NCBI GenBank assembly: GCA_025201765.1
Contig: MU623366.1
Location: forward strand, 186,001 to 250,000
Origin: Daldinia sp. FL1419
Taxonomy: Eukaryota > Ascomycota > Sordariomycetes > Xylariales > Hypoxylaceae
Reading direction: 5' to 3'
Length of the DNA: 64,000 nucleotides
A program made the translations under genes and the position numbers. This document shows positions 32,701-44,319 of the stretch, piece by piece. How positions within the stretch are numbered: position 1 is the first letter of the stretch; the number at the start of each line of letters is the position of its first letter. The notes beneath the pieces are model-generated. The model was not told the DNA's origin. It worked only from the letters and a program-made list of their open reading frames with translations, and made no database searches.

Positions 32701-35700
32701 GATAGCGCCACGATGTATCGAAAATTGGAATTGCCTACTATGAAGCGGCGATGGGGGGCGGGCGATTTTATTTAGACTGCATCTTGCGAGAGCGAACGGA
32801 TAGGATACACAGTACTGAGGCGAGACTGAAAACCCCTTTAGTTATATGACGAGACATGAGGTGGACTACAGTATGATGTATATGAATGAGAGGTATAGTG
32901 GTAGCGAGAGCGTCAGCATTCGCATGATTGGATAGTCAGTAAGCGAATCTCGGCAGATGCGGCGATATATTCCTTGAGATGACGGTATTGTAATTTAAGA
33001 TAACCCAGATTTCATACCAGAATGGACAATTGGAGGTATTGATCTCACCACTGGTAATTTAGATTTATTTATTAGTATTGAATCGAGAAGTCGATACGGC
33101 CATGGGCAAATATTGGATATGCTCTATGATACAGCATAGCATTCCTTGTGACGATCATAAACAAGATGAGCTCGATATTTCCGGAGTTTACCATCACGAC
33201 CCGTCCAGAGACCTTCACGTGGAGAGCATCGGTTAGAATGCAACTGTATGTGAATATGTCATGAGACCTCGTTGAGTAAGCCGCCATATGTGTCTAGTCG
33301 AGCGTAGACTAGAGTACGTGATGCAGACTGCGTCAAACCGACGAACTGAGTAATAGATCTCCTTGGCAACAAATTATGATCCTAAATAGCTCTAGTTAGT
33401 CCCATGACATAGAGCTTTTAGATTAAGATGGGAGGTACCTAACTGAGTAATGGCACCACGATGGGGACCTCTTTTTCACTCGCATGCATATATACATAAT
33501 AGGTCACCTTCATGAGTCGCAGAGCTAACGAAGCATATAGCGTAGTAGTATGCGGTCGAGCTAGAGTTAGCTTGAAGACGTGCATACCGATAGCGATTCG
33601 CATATCTTCCCAGATGGGATCTTCTTTCGTCCGGGTACATATGCATTGGGGGAATACCTAGCGTAAGGTAAATGTACCTATCTAATAACAGGCATGTGAT
33701 GATCTTCGATATGATCATCTGAGATGTCTCTAATCGTTCTCTAATCGTTCGCTAGACACATTATCTGAATTAGTATCCCGGCAAATAGTTGTCTCTCCTT
33801 CTGCAACCCACCTAACCTAGTACTTCAACTTCTACGAGCTTAGATCTAGGTTAACAATTTACTAACCTTACCTCACGGAATTATGGGATTGTACTGTAGA
33901 ATAGCACGGTTTTTACATGGCATCCATGTGAAAGCGGCTGTTGTCCCCACAACGGTCCCTATCCTTTAATGAAGCCGAGCTAGCTTCCACAGACATATTG
34001 TAGATAGGAAAAAAAAGCAAGGAAGGGAGATAAGATGCAAGTACCGAGGACTACCCTGTCAGCGCTCAAAATACCCATGTCGTTAAGGATGTTTTTTTCT
34101 AACGGTACCTTACAAGTGTATCGATACGTCAACGAGATGAACTCGATCCTTTAGTGTGACACCCTCTACGAAGTGAGACAAAAATAAAGCCTCATAAGGT
34201 TGGGTAGCCGAGAAGTACAGTACATTCTCTTAACTCCGCCAACATTCATAACACTAAGGACATTATTCAGGTTTAATTTGGTGTGCAGTAAAAGAGATTC
34301 TGGTTTGATATTTCGAAACCCGCCCTCCTCAAGCAACCGTCCCTTGCTGCAAAAGAATAAGAAAATAGAAATCCGTCAACGGACATCCTAAGTTATAGTG
34401 ATGGCATGGGGACTTGCTGTCGCGTGATCGAAACCGACCCCCCGAAAAAAAGGGAAATATAAAAACGGACGATGGGGGGGGAACTTCTTCACCTGAGAAA
34501 AACTTATTAGACTACATTAGAAACGGGGCCGAACAAGGGCACGCTTAGACCGGCTGGGCGATAAAGTTATCGAGGGTTGACGGTGACAAGGAGTCCGTGG
34601 GTCGGTAATTCGCGGAGAGAGTAGCATTCTTAGCATTCTTCCCTCAAAGCGCTCAGCGCCATCCCGTCGATTCTGGTCGGATCTTCGCGTGGTGCCACTT
34701 TGATCCCCGATGGTCCGTCGCGACGTTCGAAAATCCAAGTCCAGGCTCAAAATACCACTCTTGCCATGGCCATTTTTACACTAATTATGTACGTACGTGG
34801 TAGTATGGGATGTATAACAAGCGGTGGATAATGCACTATTCCCTCCTACTACCAATGAAAAAGAGTCGAGATCTACAAAGGGAGGGCCTTGTTTCTTGAA
34901 TCGAAATGGAACGATGGCTGCTTTGGGATCTCGATTCAAATAGGTGAATTCCGAACCCCGACGATGGCATTAATATGATGACCGGGCAACAAATAAATAG
35001 CCCGAGTAGTTCAAATAGCTCGATTATGCAAAATGTTGCTACCCGAGCTATCGAGTAGATCTACTAATCTCCTTCTTTTTTTTCTTTTTTTTTCCTTGGA
35101 TAGCTTGTTTTCTTCTCCGTCGGTTTAGGTAAGAAAAAAAGAGTCCGCTCACTTGGCTTTATTAAGTATTATCCCTCCGGTCGGTGAGTCGGGTAGAAGC
35201 GGAGACCGAAGCGGAAACCTGAAGATTTGGGGGCTGTCACGACTTATACCCACTTTCTGTCTTTTTTTTTCTCTTTCCATTTATTTCACCTTCCTTGCCT
35301 TTTTGTACAATTTTGCGCACGCGGTCTCGTTACTGATAGCGTTTTACTAGAGGTAGTACAAAATGTGACCCCAATTTGCACGATGTAGATGGTACATCTA
35401 TTACACCCGTTAGGCAAATGTATGCAGTATTACTCTGTCCCGTATCCCCCCGTTATTCTTGATCCTTTTAACTCGGTTGGATACCTATGCATGCATCCAT
35501 CTGCATCTGCAGACTGCATCTATCTCGACACATTCTAATTGATCCATGCTACTTGGACTCAATTAACTCAACTCTGCTTCATGGCTGTTCATCAATACCT
35601 TGTAGGAGATGGATGAAAGCACATACACACACACGACTCATTACTGTTGTTGATTAGCCTCACGTGTCCATTTTCTCTATCCTGGATATTACCACATGTA

Positions 35701-38354
35701 ACCTATTGGCATTTGGGCAATGACATATATACGCGTACAAATAAACTGTAACTTGAAAGGATGTGACGAGCGGCTCTGGGACCCTCGGAAAATGGTACGA
35801 AGTGGATTGCCAAGACTCTGAAGCCCTGTGCTTGTACACTCTAAGGTTTCAATGCCAAGATCTGGTTGCATCGCTATATGCATGTATTGTTGCACAAGCG
35901 CGCATCTTTGTGCCAGATGTATTGTACATTGTGTACATCGCTTCCGGGTTTATATCTTAACGTATTCTACTTCGTACTCTAGTGTACTTCGCATTTTTCG
36001 TACCCATTTCGTTTATGCAAACCGACGGATCTTGTATGAGAGTTATGCAAGTATGCACCACATCCAAGCCCATTTAAGCACGCCTGCTACCCCCAGTCCC
36101 GACCCTTCCGATGGCGCCCGCTTTCACTAGCGCTGATTTGATTCCCGCTCGCGGGATTCCAAAGGGTTCTCTGGTTTGATATTATCAACTGGTGAAGTCC
36201 GTACCGCAAGAGACTGGCAAGATGAGAGGCATGACATAGGAAAACATCCTAACCTAATCTTAAACTCGCTTTCGTTTAACATCCCCACGAGAAAATCTAA
36301 ACATGGGAATTTCAATATGGGGAATCTGAGAATCGGGTCTCGCGGCGTTACCGATGCTCTGGTGCTTTGAAATGGAGCCCCATCAAATCGATTATGTCAT
36401 CTATCCTAGATAACAGCAGGTGAACACTTCGAAAAAACTAGGAAAAAGAGAAGCCTCGGCATGATTGCTGTCAAGAAACTATCCAAAGCCCTAGTGAGAT
36501 GATATAGTGATCACTAGTTGGTCGTAGTAATCCAGTCCAAAGGATGGCTACGCTTTGGAATTATTTTTTAAGGCTGGTCTGAAGCAAGGCTAACGTGTTC
36601 TAGGGTCACATCTTACACGTTCCACATCCCATCAAAGTTGAGAACTGGAGGGACGATGAAGTAGGACTCCAAAGTATAACTGGGCTGCTGGGCTGAGGAA
36701 GACCCCTACGCTTACCCGTTCGATATTCTCCAGGCCGCATATACGCAGGTCCATAGGTATCCAGTTACAGATGCACTATTCATCCACAGTGTAGAAATAG
36801 AAATCGAAATCATTGCGACCCATTCTCGAACCACGTGTCTGCCTCGTTTACACGCCGTACTCCATCCATCGTACGCACCGAAGGACCCTGAATTAGCATC
36901 ACGGGGAAAGATGACGGATCTTCAAGTGGCTGAAGAAATGAGTCAGCAGAAGACTTTGGTGGCAGCTTAGATGTCATCGATATAATAAAGCTAATAAACT
37001 CGGCCGATGCTTTGCAGTTAAGGAATCAAGTAGATGAATCCATACGGTAGAGTCAAGTGACGAATAACGTTGCTTCGCGAAGGAAGCAGGCTGGCGAAAG
37101 AAACAAGAGTGATAGGTCTCATCTCATTAATCAACCAAATCCTGGCATGTTCCAATAGGTTATGTCTGGGCAACTTGCATATGCGACAATATTCGGATAC
37201 TGGCGCTAAATCCAGAGGCGAGAAAAAAAATGAAAATCTCCCAATCCCGAGCCGGTATGGAATTTAAAGTTGCGGTACGGCGCTTGCACTACACCGGGTT
37301 CTTAAATAGGTCGTTGTACCTGAGTACTTGGTTGTTACGCGGGAGGCTGCAGTAAAACTTGATGGGGCTTCTTTGTTGTTTCTACATGCGCGTATAGCAT
37401 TCCAATCTTGAATTTGCCTTCGCGCGATGCGTTGGTCGAAACATGAATTAGATAGGTACCCCCCTAGGTGGGTATTAAGGTAGAACCTACTGATGGATGG
37501 GATGTAGGTGATTTGATGTCCGATGTACTGTACATTTGTCTTCTATACCAGTTACACGTATCTTGTGGATGCACAATCGACATGGATCCCCGCTAAGCTT
37601 GTATACCCTTGTCATAAGGCGGAGTACATGTGTACATACCGGACATAGTAAGACGGTAGCTAGACTACCTTACATAGTACCTAGGTACTTTTTTTTTTTT
37701 TTTTTTTTTTTTTCCCTGAATCCATTAAATCCATTACTCATAATCCACTCCTAGACGATATCCATGACTGCAGACACAATTCTACCCAATCAACTGAGCC
37801 TTACCTTTGCTTCCCTCAGATCCCTGTCCCCGTTATATCCGGTCGACCTTGAGTTATTATGTATTATTGTACGGGAACAAAGCATCGGGGCGGTTAGGGT
37901 AGCAGAACAGCAATAGAACGAACAGCGGTATTGCCGTAGTGCGGTTTATTAGTGGTTCTTCTGCTTTCTGCTTTCTGCTACTGTCTATTTTTTTCTTTTT
38001 TATTATTATATATCATGTACATCCCCTTCCCTTCCTTCCCTTTTCCGTTTCCCGATCGCACGATCCAGGAATTGCGTCCCATATGTAATTCTTCGCGGCA
38101 AGCCGACGACCTCGAAATCTCATCTCTGCCTTCGGCTGGCGTCTGGGAGGACAACCAAAACCCCAGCATTCCTTAGCCCAACCCACCTTGGCTAAACTTG
38201 GTAACCGTCGGTACGACAACATTTTACAGACTCGGGTCAATACTCCCACCTGAATTTACGGACGTAATACCCACCGCGTAAACCTACCGTAGAGTTTTCC
38301 CAGGAAACGACAAAGAGAGAAAGATTTCGCCCGGCGTTGTACGAGAGCGTTCCG
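32701..38354. other. 5.7-kb region without a recognisable gene, upstream of AUR1
   Basis: No open frame here has family motifs, and none was spliced into a credible gene. The DNA is mixed: AT-rich blocks, C/T-rich tracts around 35060-35340 and 37930-38060, a pure T run (37689-37713), and TAGGTACC-type repeats (37455-37475, 37677-37690). The final 400 bases look like promoter and leader of AUR1. Long noncoding transcripts or an orphan gene cannot be excluded by eye. Confidence 0.4.
37689..37713. repeat. Uninterrupted run of 25 T
   Basis: A homopolymer of 25 T directly follows a CTAGGTAC repeat unit. It may be a poly(A) trace of a retrotransposed sequence read from the other strand, or slippage. 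No element body is seen beside it. Confidence 0.85.
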
Positions 38355-39899
38355 ATGCAGCAGACAAACACTGTCGTCGAAACGGAGACACAGCTCCCAC
38401 TGGGGTGGCGTGAGAGGTTGAGCCCATCCAAGTTAAAGACGATACCAGGTCGTTATAACCTACCTCGAATGTTCAGCCACTCTTCCAAGCAAATGCGCGA
38501 ATCCGGTCCCAATCCGACGAGGAGTATTTCCGCTTTGCAAACCTCTTTCAAGATCACAGATACCTTTGAGCTACTGAGGACAAGAAAATGGAGTGTTTTC
38601 GATGTGCAATATCTCGGATTGGCCGGTTTCACCATTTTCTCGCTATGGATTATTGACCCTCCGGCACCTATCATCAAGAGTCTCGCCGCCTTGGGGTACT
38701 TGCTACTTCTGTTCATGCCCGTGACCAGACAATTTTTCCTTCCATCGTGGCCCATATGGACTTATCTACTCTACTTTTTCTCTAGCAGGTAAGTAATCCC
38801 CGACGTGTTTAACTGCTCCCGCACGATCCGCGTTCAAACAAGGGAGGGCGGCGATTCGTGTTGCTAACTGGCTAAATTCAGGTTTATCCCTTACGATATT
38901 CGTCCGGATATCCTTGTCAAAGTGCTTCCTGCTCTAGAAGACATTTTGTATGGTGTTAGCTTCTCGAATGTGTTTTCGTCGTGGACGCATCCCGTCCTCG
39001 ACGTATTTGCTTGGTTTCCCTGTAAGATAGTCCCATTTTTAGAACATTCGGTTTCCCCTCCGCCCAGCCGCAGTCTGGCTTGGGCTTTCGCATTTGGCGA
39101 TGCAACATCGATCCGATCGACTTGTAAGGTGCATTTGTTAACGTGAATGTTCATAGATGGGTTGGGTCACTTCGGGCTTCCTGCCATTTGCTCTGCGATT
39201 ATGTTTATTTTTGCTGCTCCGGGCACAGTCCCGATGTTTGCTAAAAGTTTTGGATGGATGAGCGTTTTGGGCGTATCGATACAGCTATTCTTCCCATGCA
39301 CACCACCCTGGTACGAAAGACTGCACGGTCTCGAGCCCGCAAAATATGGGATGCAGGGTTCCCCAGCTGGATTAGCGCGAATCGACGCTCTTTTCGGCGT
39401 TGACATGTACACTACCAGCTTTACTACGGCACCCGTACCTTTTGGAGCTTTCCCGAGTCTTCACGCCGCCGACGCGATCCTCGAGGCCTTATTTATCAGC
39501 TATTGCTTCCCCAAGCTAAAGGGTTTGTGCCTATTCTACGTCTGTTGGATTTGTTGGGCGACTATGTACCTGAACCACCACTATGCTGTCGATCTGCTAG
39601 GTGGTGGTATCATTGCTTATTCCATTTTCGCAGTGGTTAGGAAATATTGGCTGCCGCGTCAGCAGCCTGGGAAGATGTACCGATGGCAATACGAGTACGT
39701 CGAAATTGGTGCTACGAAGAAGAACAAGGCCCTGGATGAGGAACTTGGATATGGTCCCATCGGAGCCGCGAAGCGAAGTGCTGATCTATCGGATGAGTTC
39801 ACAGTTTTGGATAGTTTTATGCACTCGGCGTCGTCGAGCGGGAGCTCGAGCCCGACGTCAACGATCCGGAGCGATAAAAGCGACCGGAGAAGAGATTAA
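38355..39899 (+). CDS. AUR1: Inositol phosphorylceramide synthase catalytic subunit
   Basis: Three exons, 38355-38788, 38882-39021 and 39157-39899, give 438 aa. The introns are 93 nt (GTAAGT...TCAG) and 135 nt (GTAAGA...ATAG). Junctions restore FFSSRFIPYDIRPD and FAWFPYGLGHFG, both conserved in AUR1. The enzyme moves phosphoinositol from phosphatidylinositol to ceramide in the Golgi, an essential step of fungal sphingolipid synthesis and the aureobasidin A target. It has several membrane helices and PAP2-like active-site motifs: FGAFPSLHAADA (His about 294) and LNHHYAVDLLGG (His about 333, Asp about 337). The C-terminal tail is hydrophilic, ending in a Ser-rich stretch and basic residues. The ATG at 38355 gives the short hydrophilic N-terminus typical of the family. 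All catalytic residues are present. Confidence 0.95.
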
Positions 39900-40413
39900 T
39901 TGCATAGAAGAGAAGGCCCTGGCATTTAATGATACCACGATATACTTAATACTAGAAGAAGACGAAATAAATTAATATTGCCGAATGGCAAGATCATCAA
40001 CACCGCTCATGTTTGTCGCGACTTTGATTGTGAATGTCGGTGATACTATTGACAGTGCTGTGTCAAATTACTTACCGCCTTAACGCCAATTTTGCTAATA
40101 TCAAGAATTTCATGCTTTCCAACGAACGGCTTACTTCCGAATCGCACTACAAGACACTATATATCGCCAGGCCTTATTTCGAGATTGGGAGTAAGACGGT
40201 ATAGTAAGCACATAAACCACACGAGTATATGATTGATTAGAAGTAGCTCTCGTATTATGCTACTTTCGCTGATAGCTACAACGCAGGTTGTTCTTACGAA
40301 ACACTTAATGAACCTTCGATCATTGGAAGCCGGGCACATTTTTGACCAAGACGCATATGATCTTAGTGCATCTTCGGGTATCCAATAAACTCTATTAGTC
40401 TATCTAAGGCTCC
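39900..40413. other. Shared 3' region of convergent AUR1 and UNC93-like genes
   Basis: No gene seen. Confidence 0.5.
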
Positions 40414-41983
40414 TCACATCACGGCATCTTTCCCGATGGTTGCCTTTCCAATGGCGAATTTCTCCTTTTCGCTGGAATCAAAAATTTGGCCAGCAAGGCC
40501 CTCCTCTACATGACTTTCGTTATCAGAGGCGTGCTTCCCTTCTTGCTCGGCTGGGACGTGGCTGCGGACAACGAGCCATGTGGGAAGCACGGAAAGTCCT
40601 AAGGAAAATAATTAGCTAGAGTATATAGAGTGACTCAAATTATCAGTAAACTTACCGAGCAGGATGGTGTTTACGGCCAGAGGCACACGCCCGCCCTTCC
40701 ACTTTTGAGTGTTTAGGCCATAACTCACGGCTTGAGCAAAACTTTCCTGTCCCCTTAGAATTCCCGAGAATCGTGTCAACTCCGAGATGTTGTCAGTCAT
40801 GCTAGCCATGAAGTAATCTGCTATAAGTCAGCGGTAGTCCTCCCTCGAACTCCGTACAGGAGGGTTGGCGTCACTTACAAAGCCAATTTTGAAGTGCCTG
40901 TCGAGAAAAGTCCCAAAGTATCAGAACAAAGAAACCTTCGACAAACCCCTTATCTTCCCAGTCGTAGGCCGGTGGGTTACGGGTGTACTTCTCTTGAATC
41001 ACCCACCCGTAGACCCAAGCCACTATATGCACTGCAACGACGTACCAGAAGCCGATAATAATGCGCTTTTTAATGGGGAGGCTCTTATAGTCTAGCAGCG
41101 AGCTCATAATCTGCGATGATAGCAATGCGCCAAAATTGTTTACGAAGCCGATTAGAGCCCGGGCCCGCACACCGAAATAGTACGACTGGAAGTTGCTGTT
41201 GTACTGGTTGAAGTATGCGGCCCAGAAAATCGGTAGTAACATCAAGACTTCCTTTCGCTTGCAGGTCGCCCATAGCGCACGGAACTCTCCCGCGAACGAG
41301 CCTTCGCTTTTGATCACGACTTTTGATCCGTCCGCACGCTGTACTTTTTCCGGCGGTGACAGTGCAAGGGCAAGAGGCGCCGCCACGCATTGCAGCGCGA
41401 TGAATATCAGGTATGTCTGATACCCGACTTTACCCTTGGCCTTTGCCGACTCGTCGTGATTCAGTGCGAGCACGATAGCGCCACCAACCAACGGTCCACC
41501 CGTCCGGAACCAAAGCCATATATTCAAATACCGCCCCCTCTTCTCTGGCTCCGGGTACCCCACTGCGACAGCCGCTTCCGAGGCCCAGAAAAGGCCCGCA
41601 CTGAAGCCGCACGCAACAGCACCGACGAGCACAAGCCATACGGTCCCAAAGCGGTTGTTAGTGTACAAACCCGCGCTGTACACGGGATATCCTATCGCTC
41701 CGAGGAACAACGTCCAGTTCAGACCGATGCGGTTCGCGAGGGGTGCACCGAATAAGCACAGGAAACCCATGATTGCGAAGACGAGGGCGTTGGCGGCATT
41801 GACGAGATATGGCTCTTGAGCACCGCCTGCGCCGAGGCTGTTCATCGCATTCCATAATCCAGGAGCAATAAAACCCACACTACCAATGACGAAGGCGTTG
41901 AAAAGCGTCGTGTGGTACCAAGTGCGTTTCGCCTTGACCGCGACGGCGGCCGTCGGCGCGCTCGCAACGGAGGAGCCGCTCAT
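40414..41983 (-). CDS. UNC93-like major facilitator transporter
   Basis: Three exons, 41983-40879, 40817-40656 and 40598-40414, give 483 aa. The introns are 61 and 57 nt (both GTAAGT). Typical UNC93/MFS features are WYHTTLFNAFVIGSVGFIAP at the first membrane helix, LGAIGYPVYSAGLYTNN, the GLFWASEAAVAVGYPEPEKRG loop (an MFS-like motif), and IFWAAYFNQYNSNFQSYYFG in the second half. About ten to twelve membrane helices are visible, and the acidic C-terminal tail is cytoplasmic. The second intron junction gives QNWLYYFMASMTDN. Substrates of fungal UNC93-like proteins are mostly unknown. It lies about 0.9 kb downstream of the LamB-type gene and on the same strand, so a role in uptake for that pathway is possible but only inferred. 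Confidence 0.88.
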
Positions 41984-42910
41984 TTCGTCGGCGGTTAATT
42001 ACGACGGACCGCTATTTCCTTCCGAATTCAGGTTTGCTAGGACAGCGACGAAGCCGTCAGAACGGAATAGAGTCGCTAAGGAGGAAAGCCTACAGGAAAC
42101 TCTGTCTTGAACCCGTAGAATAGCATTTGTGGCAAGTTCTGCAATCTTTATATCACATCCAAGTCCGACGTTGAGAAGTCGTGATTTTCTCGCGATCGTT
42201 GCGCGATGGCCCGCCCCGATTGCGACATCTGCACTCGGCCCACAACCCCGGCCTGCAGTCAGGGATGTCGACAGCCCCGGGGTCCATATTTTCGGCCCTT
42301 CTAACTAGATCTAGGCCGTAAAGATGATGGCTTGCCAATTCCAGCCGTCGAGAGGCGAACGGCGTCTTTGTTTAGGGGGGGGGGGTTCGCTAGACGCTAT
42401 GTTAAGAATGGGAAAAGCGAGAATGATGGGTGCTTAGCGACGGGAGGTTATTGGATTTGCGGTTTGTTTTGGGGTATGGCTGGAGGGTTTTAGATGTTTT
42501 TAGTGTTGATATCGGTTCATAGGGGCGATAGTCTATCATGAACTAAGATATTTTCTAGCACTTCAATTGAAGCAATATTTTAAGACCTAAATATTAATGG
42601 TTTCGTTGGTTTTCGACCCTCGGCCTGGCGTATAGGTGCAAGTTTTCTCCCCTTCCCACTGAGGTGGACAGATTTGGCTTACTCTGATTATAATAGATTT
42701 CAGACAAGGAAGAATAACTGTTCGTAAAGTATCATGTCTATCACTTCTTTCCACCACCCGACAGTACCAAATATAAACACATCGTAAAGAGTAAGCATCT
42801 AGTTATACGAAGTTCATAGTACGATTCGTTATCGCTCACTAGGAAACGACCCTACGCTAACAGAACAAACCGGCCAAGTCTATCAGGTCAATATTTTTGC
42901 GTATGGCTCC
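41984..42910. other. Promoter region of the UNC93-like gene and 3' side of lamB
   Basis: No gene seen. Contains a run of 11 G (42375-42385) and GC-rich DNA just upstream of the transporter ATG. Confidence 0.45.
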
Positions 42911-43732
42911 CTAGGACGCCTTCTGCTTCTCAACAGCTGCTCTTGCGGCCGCCGCATTCTCCAATGCGCCTGGGAGATCTGAGTGAACGCAAATACTGAA
43001 GCCTTGTTTATCGAGCGGAATATCCACCACATTCCCAGTTTTGCTCTTGGCCTTTCCCTCGCTCACGCACAAACGAATGCGCTCGCCGATTAATTCAGGA
43101 GTCACGGGGATGGACTCTGCTACGGGCACCAGGCCGCCTTGGTCGTTATAGTCGATGTCTACGTAGAACTCGGGGACGAGCTTTAGTCCGATGCGCTCAC
43201 AGTCCTCTACCATATGCTTCGTAGGTAACCCGTAGATCGGGACGTTGAAAGTCTTAACGGCACGCAGCACGGCATCTCGAATACTAGCGTCTCGTTGGAT
43301 ATAGAAGTAGAGCTCGCCGTGCGGTTTGATGTGGTTCAGAGGCACGTCTTCTGCAGCTAGGATTCCAGCTAGAGCTCCGACTTGGTACAGTACTAAAGCG
43401 TACATATCATCGGGGGAGATCTCCATTCGGCGTCTGCCAAAGCCTAAGAGATCGGGCATGCCTGGGTGAGCACCGACTCGCACGCCGCGCTCTTTGGCGA
43501 GGCGGACCGTGCGGACCATCGTGGAGGGGTCGCCAGCGTGGAATCCGCAGGCGACGTTTGCTACGTCAACATAGCGCATCAACTCTTCATCGGGCCCCTA
43601 CCGATTATTCTGCGTGAGTTGGGGAAGATAACGAGAGTGAAGAAAAGAGCTTACCATTTTCCAGCGCCCAAAACCTTCCCCCATATCGCAGTTGATCTCT
43701 ATCCATCTTGACTGGGCTTTGCCTTCAGACAT
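42911..43732 (-). CDS. lamB: LamB/YcsF family protein (lactam utilisation; PxpA-type 5-oxoprolinase subunit)
   Basis: Two exons, 43732-43655 and 43597-42911, give 254 aa. The 57-nt intron (GTAAGC...GTAG) joins GRWKM to GPDEELMRY. Family motifs are complete: IEINCDMGEGFGRW at the N-terminus, VDVANVACGFHAGDPSTM, VGAHPGMPDLLGFGRRRM, LNHIKPHGELYFY and PEFYVDIDYNDQG. The fold is a TIM-barrel-like hydrolase. The family takes its name from lamB of Aspergillus nidulans, needed for 2-pyrrolidinone (lactam) use; its bacterial counterpart PxpA works with PxpB and PxpC in ATP-dependent opening of 5-oxoproline to glutamate. Here the PxpB/C-like domains sit in the next gene upstream on the same strand (44320-48810), which supports a joint pathway. 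Length and residues look intact. Confidence 0.92.
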
Positions 43733-44319
43733 TGTATACGCTGTATTGAACCTGGAATGCTTTATCTCGCACGTACTTGGCGGCCACGCCCTTGATTGTA
43801 GGCTACGGTTAGTGCTTTATATGCCCAGAGTAGCTAGAGTCGAAAGCCGATGACTTCCGAATTGAAATCACCCCGCAGATACGCAAATGGTATCCATTAT
43901 CAATCGGAAGACCCCGTCCTAAGCTCGGCATACAGTATGCCGTTAACAGGTATCTATCTATACCAAATGAACAGCTATAGACACTAGCCAATTAACTCTT
44001 GTAAAGCCGACTGTGAAGTTTCTCAGTGTACGCGGCATTCTGGTCGCTAGTTCTACTGGCCCATTGAATGTTACTACGATTAAAGTACACTGGATGCGCT
44101 GAGTCCGTTATTGGAATCCTCATATGCATAGTAAATTAGGGAAATTGATATATCTAGGCACAGTTGCTGTATAAGGTTGAAGATTTGAATAGTTGCGGAA
44201 GGTGTCCATATGTAAGCGGTTTCTATATGCAAAAGCTAATACGAGAGATATATATCAATAGTATAGACGAGTGCCCTTCGCGCAGACATGCTAAATTTGA
44301 AGCTACGAAGTTGTATGCT
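43733..44319. other. Intergenic between lamA-like and lamB genes
   Basis: AT-rich promoter region of lamB and 3' side of the lamA-like gene. An AGATAGATA stretch on the minus strand (near 43950-43958) includes an HGATAR match, the GATA-factor core. No gene seen. Confidence 0.4.

Noticed and set aside
41390..41755. 121-codon plus-strand frame inside the UNC93-like gene
   Set aside because: Antisense shadow; the minus strand encodes conserved membrane helices.
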